A stretch of DNA of 5,435 bases from Sphingomonas paucimobilis (lineage in GTDB: Bacteria > Pseudomonadota > Alphaproteobacteria > Sphingomonadales > Sphingomonadaceae): contig CAMAQU010000127.1 of the NCBI GenBank assembly GCA_945860425.1, positions 1-5,435 on the forward strand, given 5' to 3'. Below the pieces are notes generated by a model. That model was not told the DNA's origin and did no database searches. It worked only from the letters and a program-made list of their open reading frames with translations. A program made the translations under genes and the position numbers. Below are positions 1-5,435 of the stretch, piece after piece (position 1 is the first letter of the stretch; every line of letters starts with the position of its first letter).

Positions 1-912
1 GTAAAACTCCGCCGTCATATCGGCAACAGAGCGATATTCGTCGTAAAATGCCTTGGTTGCGTCAGCACTTTCGCCATCGCCGTCGACCAGATGTTTGAAC
101 ATCTCCCAATGGCTCATCAAATGATTGCCGAGGTTCATGGCCATGAAACCGGATAACTGCAGAAAGCCCGGATAGACTTTTCGCCCGCTCCCCGGATATC
201 CGGTGGGAACGCGCGCAATGACATTTTGTTCGAACCAAGCAAAGCGCCGTTCCATGGCCAGTTGATTGACAGCGGTTGGGGCCCGACGCGTATCAATTGG
301 GCCGCCCATCATGGTCAATGTGCGCGGCAAACAGGGATGATCATCTGCCGACATGATCGCCGTTGCCGCATAGACGGGAACGGAGGGCTGACACACGGCA
401 AGCACATGCGCGTCCGGGCCAATGACTTCCAAAAATTCGATCACATAATCAATATAATCGTCCAGATCGAATTTTCCGTCCCCAACCGGAACGGCCTTCG
501 CATCGCGCCAATCGGTGATGTAGACATCGTGACTGGGGAGCATCCGCTCCACCGTGCCGCGCAGCAGCGTCGCGAAATGGCCCGACATGGGGGCGACAAT
601 CAACAGCTTGGGGGATCCAACCATGCCCTCGCGCACGAACCGCTTGAGCTGGCCAAAGGGTTTGCGGTGAACAATCTCTTCCACGACCGAAACAACGCGC
701 CCGTCAATCTCGGTTTGATGCAGGCCAAAGTCGGGTTTTCCACGCGGCGCGGCGGCGTGGGAAAAGACATCCAATGCAGCAGCCAGCGCGGGGCCGCCAC
801 CCAAATAACCAAAGGGATTTGCCGGATTACCGAGCCATTCTGCACTGGCCGACGCAAAAGCGCTTGCACTGGCCAGCCATGCACGCTGAAATTCATAGGC
901 GTTGTAGAGCAT
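1..912 (-). CDS. phaZ: Intracellular polyhydroxyalkanoate depolymerase (3' end beyond the window)
   Basis: Cytoplasmic enzyme that breaks down stored PHA/PHB granules to hydroxyacid units. I translated this frame myself: 304 codons run without a stop to base 1, so the C-terminus is missing (family members are roughly 400 residues). The N-terminus MLYNAYEFQRAWL and the segment ending in FYDEYRSVADMTAEFY (residues 289-304) are typical of PhaZ proteins carrying the PHB_depo_C domain. A lipase-box-like motif VCQPSVPVYAA at residues 173-183 places Cys174 where the intracellular Ralstonia PhaZ1 family has its nucleophilic Cys. The Asp and His of the triad would lie past the window edge. The start at 912 is chosen because it opens the family-like N-terminus and has GGGGA about 10 nt upstream. 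Divergent from the ABC transporter gene. Family assignment is confident; substrate chain length is not shown by the sequence. Confidence 0.9.
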   Translation of the reverse strand, partial: MLYNAYEFQRAWLASASAFASASAEWLGNPANPFGYLGGGPALAAALDVFSHAAAPRGKPDFGLHQTEIDGRVVSVVEEIVHRKPFGQLKRFVREGMVGSPKLLIVAPMSGHFATLLRGTVERMLPSHDVYITDWRDAKAVPVGDGKFDLDDYIDYVIEFLEVIGPDAHVLAVCQPSVPVYAATAIMSADDHPCLPRTLTMMGGPIDTRRAPTAVNQLAMERRFAWFEQNVIARVPTGYPGSGRKVYPGFLQLSGFMAMNLGNHLMSHWEMFKHLVDGDGESADATKAFYDEYRSVADMTAEFY

Positions 913-954
913 AAAAAGTTTTTCCCCATGCCAGTTGTGGGCCAAGTCAAAGAT

Positions 955-969
955 TTGTGCAACGCACAA
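955..969. promoter_or_regulatory. Perfect inverted repeat, candidate PhaR operator
   Basis: TTGTGC-AAC-GCACAA is a perfect 6-bp inverted repeat with a 3-bp centre, lying 43-57 bp upstream of the phaZ start codon. Its core TGC-N3-GCA matches the kind of TGC-rich palindrome bound by PhaR, the repressor of PHA genes, in other alphaproteobacteria. Further TGC/GCA triplets follow at 972-975 and 983-985. On the phaZ strand, TATTGT just upstream could serve as a -10 element, but no good -35 is seen. The repeat is seen directly; its function is inferred from position and core motif. It could instead bind another dimeric regulator. Confidence 0.45.
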
Positions 970-1020
970 TATGCATAACGCCGCATTGAGCCGAACCCTT
1001 CGCCCTGCTAGGCGCCTGTC

Positions 1021-2787
1021 ATGGGTGAACAAGAAATGACGCCAGCCGCTTCGCGGTCAATTGGCAATCTCCGCATGGTCTGGCTCTATGCCAAGCGCTA
1101 TCCTCTTATCATTACGGGTGCGCTGATCTCCCTGATTGTTGCGGCAAGCGCGACATTGGCCATTCCCAATGGCTTCCGCTTGGTCATTGACCGCGGCTTT
1201 GCACAGTCGGGCGGCGACATTGGGCGCTGGTTCGAATATCTTTTGGGCGTCGTCAGTATTCTCTCTTTGGCGACTGCATCTCGCTTCTATTTTGTGTCTT
1301 GGCTGGGGGAGCGCGTTGTCGCGGATTTGAGATCGGCTGTTGTCAACAACTTGCTAATGCTGTCACCAAGCTATTTTGAAGTTAATCGACCTGCAGAAGT
1401 TGCGTCTCGACTGACGGCGGACACAACCCTAATTGAACAAGTGGTCGGCACGACGGCATCTGTGGCTCTTCGCAATTTGGTGCTGGCGATTGGCGGACTG
1501 GCCTATCTCTTCACCCTATCCCCAAAGCTGACCGCAATGCTGCTATTGGGCATTCCGCTCGTTCTCGGTCCCATTTTGTTCATCGGACGACGGCTCAGAG
1601 ACATGTCCCGCAAAAGCCAAGATCGCATTGCTGATGTTGGCGTTATTGTTGATGAAGTTTTGGGCGCGATGAAAATTGTGCAGGCGTTTGGTCAGGAGAA
1701 GCGCGAAGGACAACGCTTTTCCGGGGCAGTTGAATCTGCCTTTGCCATCGCAAAAGTCCGCATTCGCACGCGCGCCTTTCTAACCGCCGCACTCATCCTT
1801 ATCACCTTTGGCGCGATCACGCTGGTCATGTGGCAAGGGGCTCTGGATGTGCAAGCAGGCCTGATGACGGAGGGTGAAATTGCGGCATTCGTGCTGACCG
1901 GCGGTTTTGTCGCGGGGGCCTTTGGCGCTCTGAGCGAAGTCTATGGCGATCTTATCCGCAGTTCCGGGGCCGCGCAGCGCCTAGCTGAATTACTTTCTGA
2001 GCGCCCTGGCATTGCTGCACCTGCCAAGCCCATTGCTCTGCCAACCCCTTCTGAAGGCCGTGTCGCGTTTGAGCACGTCACCTTCCGTTATCCAACTCGT
2101 CCAGAAACCAAGGCTCTTACAGATTTCTCCCTATCCATCGAACCGGGCGAGACCGTCGCCGTTGTTGGGCCGTCTGGTGCTGGCAAGTCGACCCTGTTCC
2201 AGCTGATCCAGCGTTTCTATGACCCGGAAGCTGGCACAGTGCGCGTGGATGGCGTGGCCTTGCCCGATGCAGACCCAGTAGACGTCCGTGGCCGGATCGC
2301 GATGGTTCCCCAAGAAACCGTCATTTTTGCCGCCAGCGCGCGCGACAATTTGCGCTATGGCCGCTGGGACGCATCCGATGAGGAGCTGTGGGCCGCCGCC
2401 GAAAGTGCCAATGCGGCCGAGTTTCTCCGCAAGCTGCCTCAGGGCCTTGATACATTCATGGGGGAAGGTGGCGCGCGGCTATCCGGTGGGCAGCGTCAGC
2501 GACTAGCCATTGCGCGGGCCATTTTGCGCAACGCGCCGATCTTGCTCCTCGATGAAGCAACCTCGGCACTGGATGCGGAATCCGAACGACTGGTTCAAGA
2601 CGCGCTGGAAAAGCTGATGACTGGGCGCACCACCATCGTCATCGCACACCGTTTGGCGACCGTGCGCGCTGCAAACCGGATCATCGTGATGGATGAGGGC
2701 CGCATTTTGGAAGAAGGTCGTCATGACGCGCTCACAACCCAGGGTGGGCTCTACTCCCGCTTGGCAAAGCTTCAATTTGATAGCTGA
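1021..2787 (+). CDS. MsbA-like ABC half-transporter, fused permease and ATPase
   Basis: Inner-membrane exporter subunit expected to work as a homodimer, driving export by ATP hydrolysis; the substrate is unknown (lipid-like or hydrophobic compounds are usual for MsbA relatives). The 588 residues match a full half-transporter. The membrane domain covers about residues 28-320, with hydrophobic segments near 28-48, 72-95, 147-190 (two) and 250-310 (two). The ATPase domain starts near 348: A-loop Tyr357, Walker A GPSGAGKST at 383-391, Q-loop Gln431, signature LSGGQ at 487-491, Walker B ILLLDE at 507-512, D-loop SALD at 515-518 and switch His543. All catalytic motifs are intact. The membrane domain resembles the 'MsbA_rel' permease/ATP-binding group common in alphaproteobacteria. 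The start is uncertain: ATG 1021 lacks a ribosome-binding site, while in-frame ATG 1036 (Met6) has GGTGA 7 nt upstream. Divergent from phaZ, convergent with exbD2. Confidence 0.93.
   Translation: MGEQEMTPAASRSIGNLRMVWLYAKRYPLIITGALISLIVAASATLAIPNGFRLVIDRGFAQSGGDIGRWFEYLLGVVSILSLATASRFYFVSWLGERVVADLRSAVVNNLLMLSPSYFEVNRPAEVASRLTADTTLIEQVVGTTASVALRNLVLAIGGLAYLFTLSPKLTAMLLLGIPLVLGPILFIGRRLRDMSRKSQDRIADVGVIVDEVLGAMKIVQAFGQEKREGQRFSGAVESAFAIAKVRIRTRAFLTAALILITFGAITLVMWQGALDVQAGLMTEGEIAAFVLTGGFVAGAFGALSEVYGDLIRSSGAAQRLAELLSERPGIAAPAKPIALPTPSEGRVAFEHVTFRYPTRPETKALTDFSLSIEPGETVAVVGPSGAGKSTLFQLIQRFYDPEAGTVRVDGVALPDADPVDVRGRIAMVPQETVIFAASARDNLRYGRWDASDEELWAAAESANAAEFLRKLPQGLDTFMGEGGARLSGGQRQRLAIARAILRNAPILLLDEATSALDAESERLVQDALEKLMTGRTTIVIAHRLATVRAANRIIVMDEGRILEEGRHDALTTQGGLYSRLAKLQFDS
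1024..1028 (+). promoter_or_regulatory. Possible ribosome-binding site favouring start at 1036
   Basis: GGTGA lies 7 nt before the in-frame ATG at 1036, whereas the 20 nt before ATG 1021 contain no purine-rich Shine-Dalgarno sequence. If used, the ABC transporter begins MTPAASRS and is 583 residues long. No motif or membrane segment would be lost either way. Confidence 0.35.
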
Positions 2788-2973
2788 GCCGCTGTTCAGT
2801 TGAAGCTCTTGTCTCCGCCCACCTTTGGCAGTGGCTACATGCTGGCGAGTTGATCGGACTTAACACTCGAATTGGGTCACAGCCCTTCGCAGCGCTTTAA
2901 CGGGAAGAGCATCCCAAAGAAAAAGGGCGACCCCGCAGAGCCGCCCTTTAATCTTCGCTCGTAACGCTACCGC
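2788..2973. other. Convergent intergenic region
   Basis: These 186 bp separate the ends of the ABC transporter gene and exbD2. Apart from the terminator hairpin at 2922-2949 I see no coding potential, RNA gene or repeat. Confidence 0.7.
2912..2949 (-). terminator. Rho-independent terminator of the tonB-exbBDD operon
   Basis: Perfect 8-bp stem: AAAGGGCG at 2922-2929 pairs with CGCCCTTT at 2942-2949 around a 12-nt loop. Read on the minus strand, the stem is followed directly by a T-rich tract (TTCTTT, giving CTTTTTCTTT with the stem end). It lies 25 nt past the exbD2 stop codon. On the plus strand the stem is followed by AATCTTCG, a much weaker tail, so any termination of the ABC transporter transcript here would be less efficient. 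Confidence 0.8.
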
Positions 2974-3420
2974 TTAGAAAGTGGTGCGATACGCCTCGTT
3001 GCCGACAAAGCCCATCTTCGATACTTTGGCCCGCTTGGCACGAGCCAGAACACGGTCAACAGTGTCATAAGGGGCCATTGCATCCGGCTGCATATGCAAT
3101 TCCGGGGTCAGCGGAAACTTCACAGGATCTTGCGTGTCCATGAGAAGCTGATCCAGCTGGCTCCAGCTCACCGGAGCGCCATTCCATGTGACGACACCGC
3201 CCGGGCTCACATAGAGCACGTTCTTAGTCGGCAGCACCTCAGGAGGAGGCGGGCAGTTCGGCGCGCAATCCTGCGGCAGATCGATTTTCACCGCGTGGGT
3301 TGGCGGTGGCAGCGTAATAATAAACATGATGAGGAGCACGAGCATGACGTCGATCAGCGGCGTCGTGTTCATTTCCACCATCGGTTCGGACGAGTCCCCC
3401 TTGGGTGCACTCATTGCCAT
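2974..3420 (-). CDS. exbD2: ExbD family proton-channel protein, second copy
   Basis: Accessory inner-membrane protein of the TonB energising motor: one membrane helix and a periplasmic domain. 148 residues, usual ExbD length. The short cytoplasmic N-terminus leads to the hallmark NTTPLIDVMLVLLIMF at residues 18-33. Asp24 corresponds to the single membrane Asp (Asp25 in E. coli) that carries protons. After the helix comes a Pro-rich stretch with a CAPNC cysteine pair (Cys52, Cys56), then a periplasmic domain ending VGNEAYRTTF. The start at 3420 is supported by GGAG 8 nt upstream. It is the last gene of the operon, 30 nt after exbD1, and is followed by the terminator. It is clearly paralogous to exbD1 around the helix but differs widely in the periplasmic part, so the two are unlikely to be simply interchangeable. 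The family is certain; the specific role of this copy is not. Confidence 0.93.
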   Translation of the reverse strand: MAMSAPKGDSSEPMVEMNTTPLIDVMLVLLIMFIITLPPPTHAVKIDLPQDCAPNCPPPPEVLPTKNVLYVSPGGVVTWNGAPVSWSQLDQLLMDTQDPVKFPLTPELHMQPDAMAPYDTVDRVLARAKRAKVSKMGFVGNEAYRTTF

Positions 3421-3450
3421 GGTCTATTCTCCAAACACTCGAGGTCGGTC

Positions 3451-3915
3451 TTAGATGACCGGCGACGAGATAAATCCGACGCGAATGAAACCCGCGCTTT
3501 GCATGATCGACACCACACCACCGATGCACCGATATTGTGTCCGCTTGTCGCCACGAATGTGGACTTCAGGGAACAGATCCGGGTCGGTCGCGTCTGGGCC
3601 AAGACGGTCAGACTCTGCCTTGAACCGAGCTGCTGCACGCGTCAGAAGTTCGGTCGAATTCATGCGGCTTGCGTTCCAATAAACTTCGCAGGCGCCATCC
3701 GGGCCGTTACGCACGGTCAGAATGACATTTTCGGCCTTAGAAGTCGTTGCTTGGAACGAAAGCTTGGGAAGCGTCACCTCAACCGTCTTAATAACCACCG
3801 GGACGGCGATCAGGAAGATGATGAGCAGAACCAACATCACGTCCACAAGTGGGGTCGTGTTGATGTCCGACAGCGGGGCGTCGTCACCACCTTCTCCGCC
3901 AACACTCATGCCCAT
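3451..3915 (-). CDS. exbD1: ExbD family proton-channel protein, first copy
   Basis: Inner-membrane partner of ExbB and TonB that couples proton flow to TonB action. 154 residues: a Gly/Asp-rich cytoplasmic N-terminus, the NTTPLVDVMLVLLIIF hallmark at residues 19-34 with the essential-type Asp25, a single helix to about residue 43, then the periplasmic domain. The periplasmic part has a longer central segment than exbD2 (around residues 85-120, rich in charged residues) and two cysteines, Cys76 and Cys130. The start at 3915 has AGGA 8 nt upstream; Met3 at 3909 is less well spaced. It follows exbB after a 102-bp spacer with two hairpins and precedes exbD2 by 30 nt. By gene order it is the likely main ExbD of the complex, as in operons with two exbD genes elsewhere; that assignment is inference. 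Confidence 0.93.
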   Translation of the reverse strand: MGMSVGGEGGDDAPLSDINTTPLVDVMLVLLIIFLIAVPVVIKTVEVTLPKLSFQATTSKAENVILTVRNGPDGACEVYWNASRMNSTELLTRAAARFKAESDRLGPDATDPDLFPEVHIRGDKRTQYRCIGGVVSIMQSAGFIRVGFISSPVI

Positions 3916-3944
3916 AGGCTTATTCCTATCTTTTTGGTCGTAAA

Positions 3945-3971
3945 GGAGAGCGCAGACGGTGCTGCGCCTCC
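3945..3971 (-). promoter_or_regulatory. Imperfect hairpin upstream of exbD1
   Basis: GGAGAGCGCAG (3945-3955) and CTGCGCCTCC (3962-3971) form a 10-bp stem with one bulged base and a 6-nt loop. In the exbD1 mRNA leader it ends 29 nt before the exbD1 start codon and leaves the ribosome-binding site free. It has only a short T run after it, so it is a poor intrinsic terminator. Possible role in pausing or mRNA stability is inference. Confidence 0.4.
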
Positions 3972-3981
3972 CAGATCAACT

Positions 3982-4009
3982 GGCACGGCAGACATAGGCC
4001 TGCCGTGCC
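3982..4009 (-). promoter_or_regulatory. Strong hairpin just after exbB (processing, stability or attenuation element)
   Basis: GGCACGGCAG (3982-3991) and CTGCCGTGCC (4000-4009) make a perfect, GC-rich 10-bp stem with an 8-nt loop. On the minus-strand transcript it begins 8 nt after the exbB stop codon. No U-tract follows (AGTTGATC), so it does not look like a simple terminator. A structure in this place could shield exbB mRNA from 3' exonucleases or partly block read-through, raising ExbB relative to ExbD. Confidence 0.55.
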
Positions 4010-4017
4010 CAATCTCA

Positions 4018-4761
4018 TTAAGCCTTCGCGGCGGCCGGCTTAGCAGCCGCAGGAGCGGCAGCCTTAGTCGTCGGACGGACAGCGCCGTTCGACGTCATAT
4101 AACCATGCAGATCGCTGCAGAATGTGCTCATCTGCTCAGCAATGAGCTTATTGCGACGCTGCAGCCAGTTATAGCCCATAACCGCCGGAACGGCGACGAC
4201 GAGACCAATGGCCGTCATGATCAAGGCTTCACCGACCGGGCCGGCAACCTTATCAATCGATGCGTCGCCGGTTGCGCCGATTTTGATCAGCGCGTTGTAA
4301 ATGCCGATAACGGTACCGAGCAGACCAACGAACGGCGAAGTCGAACCAACCGTCGCCAAGAAGGCGAGGCCCGAGCTCAGCTTTGAGTTGATCGCAGCCT
4401 GGCTGCGCTGCATTGAGGACTGCAGCCACTCATGCTGGTCCTGCGCATCGATGAGCTTGCCATGCTGTTCATCAGCAAGAAGCGCATCGTCAACGAGCTG
4501 ACGATAGGCCGTGTCTTTTTCAAACTTGTTGAGGCCGTCTTTCACGCTGGTCGACGTCCAAAACTTGCGGGCGCCTTCACTGCCCTGCTTGATGACTTTG
4601 CCTTGCTCGATGAGCTTGGTGAACATGATGTACCAAGAAACGGCCGACATCACGACCATGGTCAGAAAAATTGCCCAAGAAATCGGGCCGCCTTCTTCGA
4701 GGGCCTGCATCAGGCCGAACTGCTTTGTCGCAACAGCAGTTGCTTCAGCTGCGGTGGTCAT
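4018..4761 (-). CDS. exbB: ExbB proton-channel subunit of the TonB motor (MotA/TolQ/ExbB family)
   Basis: Inner-membrane protein that forms a pentameric ring around ExbD and stabilises and energises TonB. 247 residues, standard length. Membrane segments lie near residues 27-47, 131-158 and 176-196, with the large cytoplasmic loop between the first two. Conserved polar residues are present: Thr150 in GLLGTVIGIY, Glu178 in GEALIMTAIGL and Thr183, matching E. coli Thr148, Glu176 and Thr181. The C-terminus ends in an Ala/Pro/Lys-rich low-complexity tail (about 229-247), expected to be cytoplasmic. The start at 4761 has GAGAGGAAG about 8 nt upstream. It lies 50 nt downstream of tonB and 102 nt upstream of exbD1. 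ExbB rather than TolQ is preferred because tonB and two exbD genes flank it and no tolA or tolB is seen. Confidence 0.95.
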   Translation of the reverse strand: MTTAAEATAVATKQFGLMQALEEGGPISWAIFLTMVVMSAVSWYIMFTKLIEQGKVIKQGSEGARKFWTSTSVKDGLNKFEKDTAYRQLVDDALLADEQHGKLIDAQDQHEWLQSSMQRSQAAINSKLSSGLAFLATVGSTSPFVGLLGTVIGIYNALIKIGATGDASIDKVAGPVGEALIMTAIGLVVAVPAVMGYNWLQRRNKLIAEQMSTFCSDLHGYMTSNGAVRPTTKAAAPAAAKPAAAKA

Positions 4762-4811
4762 AACTAAAACTTCCTCTCAAAACTGATCAAATCGAATGGA
4801 CAGAACTACGC

Positions 4812-5435
4812 TTATTTGGGCAACCGCCATGTCACCCGCTGCGACCGAGTTTCCTCAATCGGCTGACCGCTAGCATCCTTTGCAGGCCTGAAGCGGAAGC
4901 GACGCATGATGAGCTTGCACGTCTCGGCATCAAGCGTGGAGCTCGCGCCGGACGCATTACATGCCACAACGCGCCCGTCCGTACCGACGGTGAAAGTTGC
5001 AACTGCAGTCCCCTGCTCTTCATTGCGGATGGACGATGACGGATAATCTTCATCCGAAATCGACCCCCCGCGCTGCGTTGCGCGCTCTGCCACGCGCGGC
5101 GGAGCCGGCGGTGCCGGGGGTGCCGGCGGAGGCGGTGGCGCGATAACAGCTTGCGTCGACAAGGTATTGGTTGTCACCACGGGCGACGTCACCACCGGCG
5201 GCGGCACAGTCACCTTGGGCGGCGGCGGCAAATCCACCTTAGGCGGTGGTGGTGGCGGCTCCTCGGGCTTTTCAGGCTCGTCAGGCGCCACATCGAACGT
5301 CTTGAGATCTTCGATCAGCTCTTGGGTCGCATTATATGCAAGACCAGTGACGAGCGCATAGCCCACCCCTGCGTGCAGCAATGCCACCGCGCCAATTGCG
5401 AAAATCCGCCGACCGCTCACTTCTTGGTCAGTATA
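4812..5435 (-). CDS. tonB: TonB energy transducer (extreme N-terminus beyond the window)
   Basis: Inner-membrane-anchored protein that spans the periplasm and transmits energy from ExbB-ExbD to outer-membrane receptors. The first possible in-window start is a GTG at 5420, but the frame stays open to the edge, adding Tyr-Thr-Asp-Gln-Glu; sphingomonad TonB proteins usually begin with a similar '-YTDQ-' segment, so the true start is probably a few codons outside. No ribosome-binding site supports GTG 5420. Numbering from that GTG: membrane anchor about 6-28 with the conserved His16, a Pro-rich periplasmic linker about 47-108 (runs of five to six prolines), and the TonB C-terminal domain about 122-202, with Tyr126-Pro127, the strand GTAVATFTVGTDGRV and RRFRFRPA. 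Cys154 and Cys168 sit within this domain. First visible gene of the operon; its promoter and any iron-responsive operator are off-window. Confidence 0.93.
   Translation of the reverse strand, partial: YTDQEVSGRRIFAIGAVALLHAGVGYALVTGLAYNATQELIEDLKTFDVAPDEPEKPEEPPPPPPKVDLPPPPKVTVPPPVVTSPVVTTNTLSTQAVIAPPPPPAPPAPPAPPRVAERATQRGGSISDEDYPSSSIRNEEQGTAVATFTVGTDGRVVACNASGASSTLDAETCKLIMRRFRFRPAKDASGQPIEETRSQRVTWRLPK

Noticed and set aside
226..978. Open frame of 250 codons on the plus strand
   Set aside because: It lies antisense to phaZ, whose minus-strand frame gives a recognisable protein family. The plus-strand product has no recognisable domain and a composition typical of a shadow frame.
600..986. 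Open frame of 128 codons on the minus strand, overlapping phaZ
   Set aside because: It is out of frame with phaZ and shows no family features; the phaZ frame accounts for this stretch.
1001..1014. Small hairpin CGCC-N6-GGCG just before the ABC transporter start
   Set aside because: A 4-bp stem is expected by chance in DNA of this composition, and nothing else supports a role.
2922..2949. Fully bidirectional terminator for both convergent genes
   Set aside because: Only the minus-strand reading has a convincing T-rich tract; the plus-strand tail AATCTTCG is too weak to claim efficient termination of the ABC transporter mRNA.
3094..4386. Open frame of 430 codons on the plus strand, the second longest in the window
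   Set aside because: It runs antisense across exbD2, exbD1 and part of exbB. Its product is rich in Arg and His with no membrane segment or known motif, as expected from the complement of GC-rich coding DNA.
4018..4761. TolQ/TolR of the Tol-Pal system as an alternative to ExbB/ExbD
   Set aside because: The neighbouring gene encodes a TonB with a Pro-rich linker and TonB C-terminal domain, and no tolA, tolB or pal is present, so the TonB system fits better.
1..5435. A previously undescribed multi-gene system such as a defence island or novel cluster
   Set aside because: All six genes belong to well-known families in a familiar order, and there are no unexplained coding stretches, direct-repeat arrays, or signs of insertion or transfer.

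Overview
The window looks like ordinary chromosomal DNA from an alphaproteobacterium, most likely a member of the Sphingomonadales. Two things point there: the TonB N-terminus (a '-YTDQ-' segment leading into a conserved-His membrane anchor) and the gene set tonB-exbB-exbD-exbD. The taxon call is inference from remembered family patterns, not a database match. No mobile element, tRNA, rRNA, CRISPR array or phage gene is visible.

Left part (1-1020): a minus-strand intracellular polyhydroxyalkanoate (PHA) depolymerase gene, phaZ, runs off the left edge, so only its first 304 codons are present. It is followed by a 108-bp divergent intergenic region. That region holds a perfect 15-bp inverted repeat of the TGC-N3-GCA type, a plausible site for the PHA regulator PhaR.

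Middle (1021-2973): a plus-strand gene for a complete MsbA-like ABC half-transporter with six membrane helices and one ATPase domain. A 186-bp convergent intergenic region follows, with a clear intrinsic terminator oriented for the minus-strand operon.

Right part (2974-5435): a minus-strand operon transcribed from right to left, tonB, exbB, exbD1, exbD2. TonB is cut by the right edge, probably by only a few codons. The products form the inner-membrane motor that uses proton-motive force to energise TonB-dependent outer-membrane receptors for siderophores, vitamin B12, glycans and other large substrates. Key residues of ExbB and both ExbD proteins are intact. The 102-bp spacer between exbB and exbD1 holds two consecutive hairpins that could set the relative output of ExbB and ExbD.

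I found no convincing new biological system. The items most worth checking are the PhaR-like operator, the tandem hairpins after exbB, the two diverged ExbD proteins, and the paired cysteines in the periplasmic parts of TonB and both ExbDs.
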